Positions 62,133 through 64,000 of a stretch of DNA of 64,000 nucleotides are shown piece after piece. Source of the stretch: Neckera pumila (taxonomy: Eukaryota; Streptophyta; Bryopsida; Hypnales; Neckeraceae). The translations under genes were made by a program, and so were the position numbers. The notes under the pieces were generated by a model. That model had not been told where the DNA came from. It was given only the letters and a program-made list of their open reading frames with translations, and searched no databases. The DNA is taken from positions 16,880,065 to 16,944,064 of the forward strand of contig OZ018416.1 of assembly GCA_963969595.1 (NCBI GenBank), read 5' to 3'. Position 1 is the first letter of the stretch; each line of letters opens with the position of its first letter.

Positions 62133-63609
62133 AGTGATAGATTTTATATGGAGAGTGAACTTAGCGGATAGTAATATTTTGATTGTAACAACAACAAAGT
62201 TTGGTCTTAGTGTGTGATGACTATTTCATTCTACTCTTGCAATTGACTAATAATATTTGGTGATGTATTATTTTGAAACCAAGTTCAAGTTTTTTATAAT
62301 ACTATGTAGGTGAATGGAAGTAAATGAAATGAACAAGGAACAATAGTTGCATTGTTTGTAGTAGGAAGTGAGCTTCTGAAGGATAATGTGTTTAGAAACT
62401 AACAAATTTATACAATTATCAAGTGCATCTCTAATCACACCATATATAAGTACACTATATGCAATAGAAATGAAAGGTTCATGTTGTACAATTGGAAGAG
62501 AGAAAAGTTTTGAATTGCTTGTGAAATTGGTATACCACATTTTTGAAAATCAGAAAAATGCACTTATTTGGTTGCATAATTAATGCACTTGGCCAAGTGC
62601 AAAAATAACAAATTCAGTGTTTTCTTTGAAATTTCATAACTTATTCATGACGTGTCCAAAGAATGCATACAACAATGCGTTGGAATTCACTTACTAACAA
62701 GATCCAATAAAAACAATTGACATTTTATAGTTCTAAAGTATGCTCCATTGCAATTAGTGTTGGTTATGGGTTGCACATACCTTATCACCAACTATACCCT
62801 TGAAGCTTTGGGCAAATTTTGCCTAAGAAAGCCCTGGCGTTGTGATTTATTTGGAATGCCCAATCTGGGGGGTGCTGCTCCAGAGTCCTGTCAAGGAGTT
62901 GGGGGTGGATATATTGTATTAAATCTTTTATTGACTTCTAATTTATATGATATTGTTTCCATCACTTTTACATTCCAGTGTTTTATTTTCATTTCGTTTT
63001 TGAACTACTTGAATTCCTGTTGCTTCAGAATGATTATGGAGCTTTGTCTTGAATCTTGACAGGTAACAATCTACTTGACTGCAAATTTCTCCTCCTTGCC
63101 ACATAAGAGCACTTCCACTCATGCATGTACGTGGGTATGGCCTCAAACTGTCACCTTAGCCCTGTCTCAAGAATTGTTTTCAAGTATTTTCCGATCCTTC
63201 TTCGTTGCAGTTGCTTTGATCTTGCGGTTGCTTCGGGGGTTGCTTTGATCGAGAGGTCAGGCCTTTGCGTGGTGGTGTTTCTTGAAGCTTAACTGGTAAC
63301 AATCTACTGTACTGCACTTGCGAATTTTTCCTTCTTGCCAAAGGTCGGGTGGTGAAAGATTGAGCTAGGCCACTAGCACATCAGGCGAAATTTTTCTTCT
63401 TAACTGAACGCTTCCACTCATGTGCAAGTGCCCACAAACTGTCGATCACTTCCGCTGTCACTTAATTCGACCTTGCCAAGAATTGTTTTCCAGAAAGGCA
63501 TGAAGTTTTTTTGTCTTCGTTTTAATTGACTAGTTGCTTTCTTGCCGTTGCAGTGAGAGGCCAGACCTTATGCATGTGTTTTCTTGAGCTTGCAGCGCGG
63601 GAGCGATCG
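62133..63609 (+). promoter_or_regulatory. Upstream region and probable 5' leader of RPB4
   Basis: AT-rich until about 63050; GC then rises toward the gene. Two diverged copies of one sequence are visible: GGTAACAATCTACT at 63062 and 63295, CTTCCACTCATG at 63112 and 63411, and CAAGAATTGTTTTC at about 63168 and 63477. The TTGCTT...GAGAGG(T/C)CAG segment is also repeated (63229-63270 and 63534-63565). GTTGCAG at 63549-63555 and GCTTGCAG before 63595 could be acceptors of a leader intron. Confidence 0.4.
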
Positions 63610-64000
63610 ATGGCTGGCCGTCCAGGAGGTGCGCCGGTGATGGAGGAAGAAGACGCCGCGGACCTGAAGCTGGGTGACGACTTCGTGAAGGCCAAGTGCC
63701 TGATGAACGCGGAGGTGCAGCAAGTGCTGCAGCGCAAGTACGAGCAGCTGCAGCAGCTGGCCGACGTCGACCCCGCGGCGCACGTCTCGCAGGTGTTCGA
63801 GAAGTCGCTGCAGTACGTGAAGCGCGTGAGCCGGTACCAGAACCCGGACGCCGTGCGCCAGGTGCGCGAGGTTCTGGCCAGGAACAACCTGCACGAGTTC
63901 GAGCTTTGCGTCATCGGCAACCTGTGCCCGGAAACGCTGGAGGAGGTCAAGGCGCTCGTCCCGTCCCTCACCAAGCGAGAACTCATGGACGACGACACCA
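63610..64000 (+). CDS. NRPB4: RNA polymerase II subunit RPB4 (NRPB4), 5' part, truncated by window end
   Basis: The ATG at 63610 opens a frame of 130 codons running off the window. The protein is an RPB4 homologue: a short variable N-terminus (MAGRPGGAPVMEEEDAADLK), then LGDDFVKAKCLMNAEVQQVL, a helical middle with SQVFEKSLQYVKRVSRYQNP, and the HRDC-like core ending in FELCVIGNLCPETLEEVKAL and VPSLTKRELMDDD. RPB4 pairs with RPB7 in the Pol II stalk, contacting nascent RNA and helping initiation. Plant NRPB4 proteins are about 140 residues, so only the last few residues are missing. There is no intron in the visible part, and GC is much higher than anywhere else in the window. The preceding GCGCGGGAGCGATCG is GC-rich leader. 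Confidence 0.93.
   Translation, partial: MAGRPGGAPVMEEEDAADLKLGDDFVKAKCLMNAEVQQVLQRKYEQLQQLADVDPAAHVSQVFEKSLQYVKRVSRYQNPDAVRQVREVLARNNLHEFELCVIGNLCPETLEEVKALVPSLTKRELMDDDT

Noticed and set aside
62862..62905. GGGGGGTGCTGCTCC and its inverse near 8054 as MITE ends
   Set aside because: No paired terminus or target duplication was found next to either copy.
63522..63998. 158- and 108-codon minus-strand frames
   Set aside because: Antisense shadows of the GC-rich RPB4 coding sequence.

Overview
This is nuclear DNA from a land plant. Five genes are recognisable from spliced exons with canonical GT..AG junctions: an ASCC1/AKAP7-like KH plus 2H-phosphoesterase protein (+ strand, 12 coding exons), an FKBP20-1-like peptidyl-prolyl isomerase (- strand), a PMP3/RCI2 membrane proteolipid (- strand), an EFFECTOR OF TRANSCRIPTION (ET) family protein (- strand) and the start of the RNA polymerase II subunit RPB4 (+ strand, cut by the window end). 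ET proteins are known only from land plants. Short introns (about 100-800 bases), about one gene per 12 kb and very AT-rich intergenic DNA would fit a bryophyte or another compact non-seed plant, but the exact lineage cannot be read from the sequence.

Layout: 1-14.9 kb is AT-rich and repeat-filled, with weak exon-like traces near 1.7-2.4 kb. ASCC1-like lies at about 15.4-20.7 kb and converges on FKBP20-1 at 22.7-24.0 kb. From 25 to 45 kb no gene is seen: the stretch holds a TTAA-flanked transposon family, Helitrons, CACTA MITEs, a long (AT)n tract and an unusual array of alternating inverted modules at 35.3-37.7 kb. PMP3 (45.8-46.5 kb) and ET (48.1-50.5 kb) lie in tandem on the minus strand. 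About 1.5 kb upstream of ET is a well-preserved Mutator-like element with roughly 410-bp terminal inverted repeats and a perfect 10-bp target duplication (52.0-53.6 kb). From 53.6 to 60.7 kb the sequence is again AT-rich. Two degenerate Helitrons then sit in tandem just before an unrecognised intronless 242-codon acidic ORF (61.4-62.1 kb), and the GC-rich RPB4 start closes the window.

No transposase, reverse transcriptase, Rep/helicase or other mobility ORF is visible, so every mobile element called here is non-autonomous. The five conserved genes are unrelated housekeeping or regulatory genes and do not form a pathway. The most interesting material is the mobile DNA: a family of about 920-933 bp TTAA-flanked elements with CCCCTAAAGG ends (piggyBac-like architecture) present in at least eight full or partial copies, four of them packed into 5 kb; small Helitrons with an (AAAC)n block and a 12-bp minisatellite; and the alternating inverted module array.
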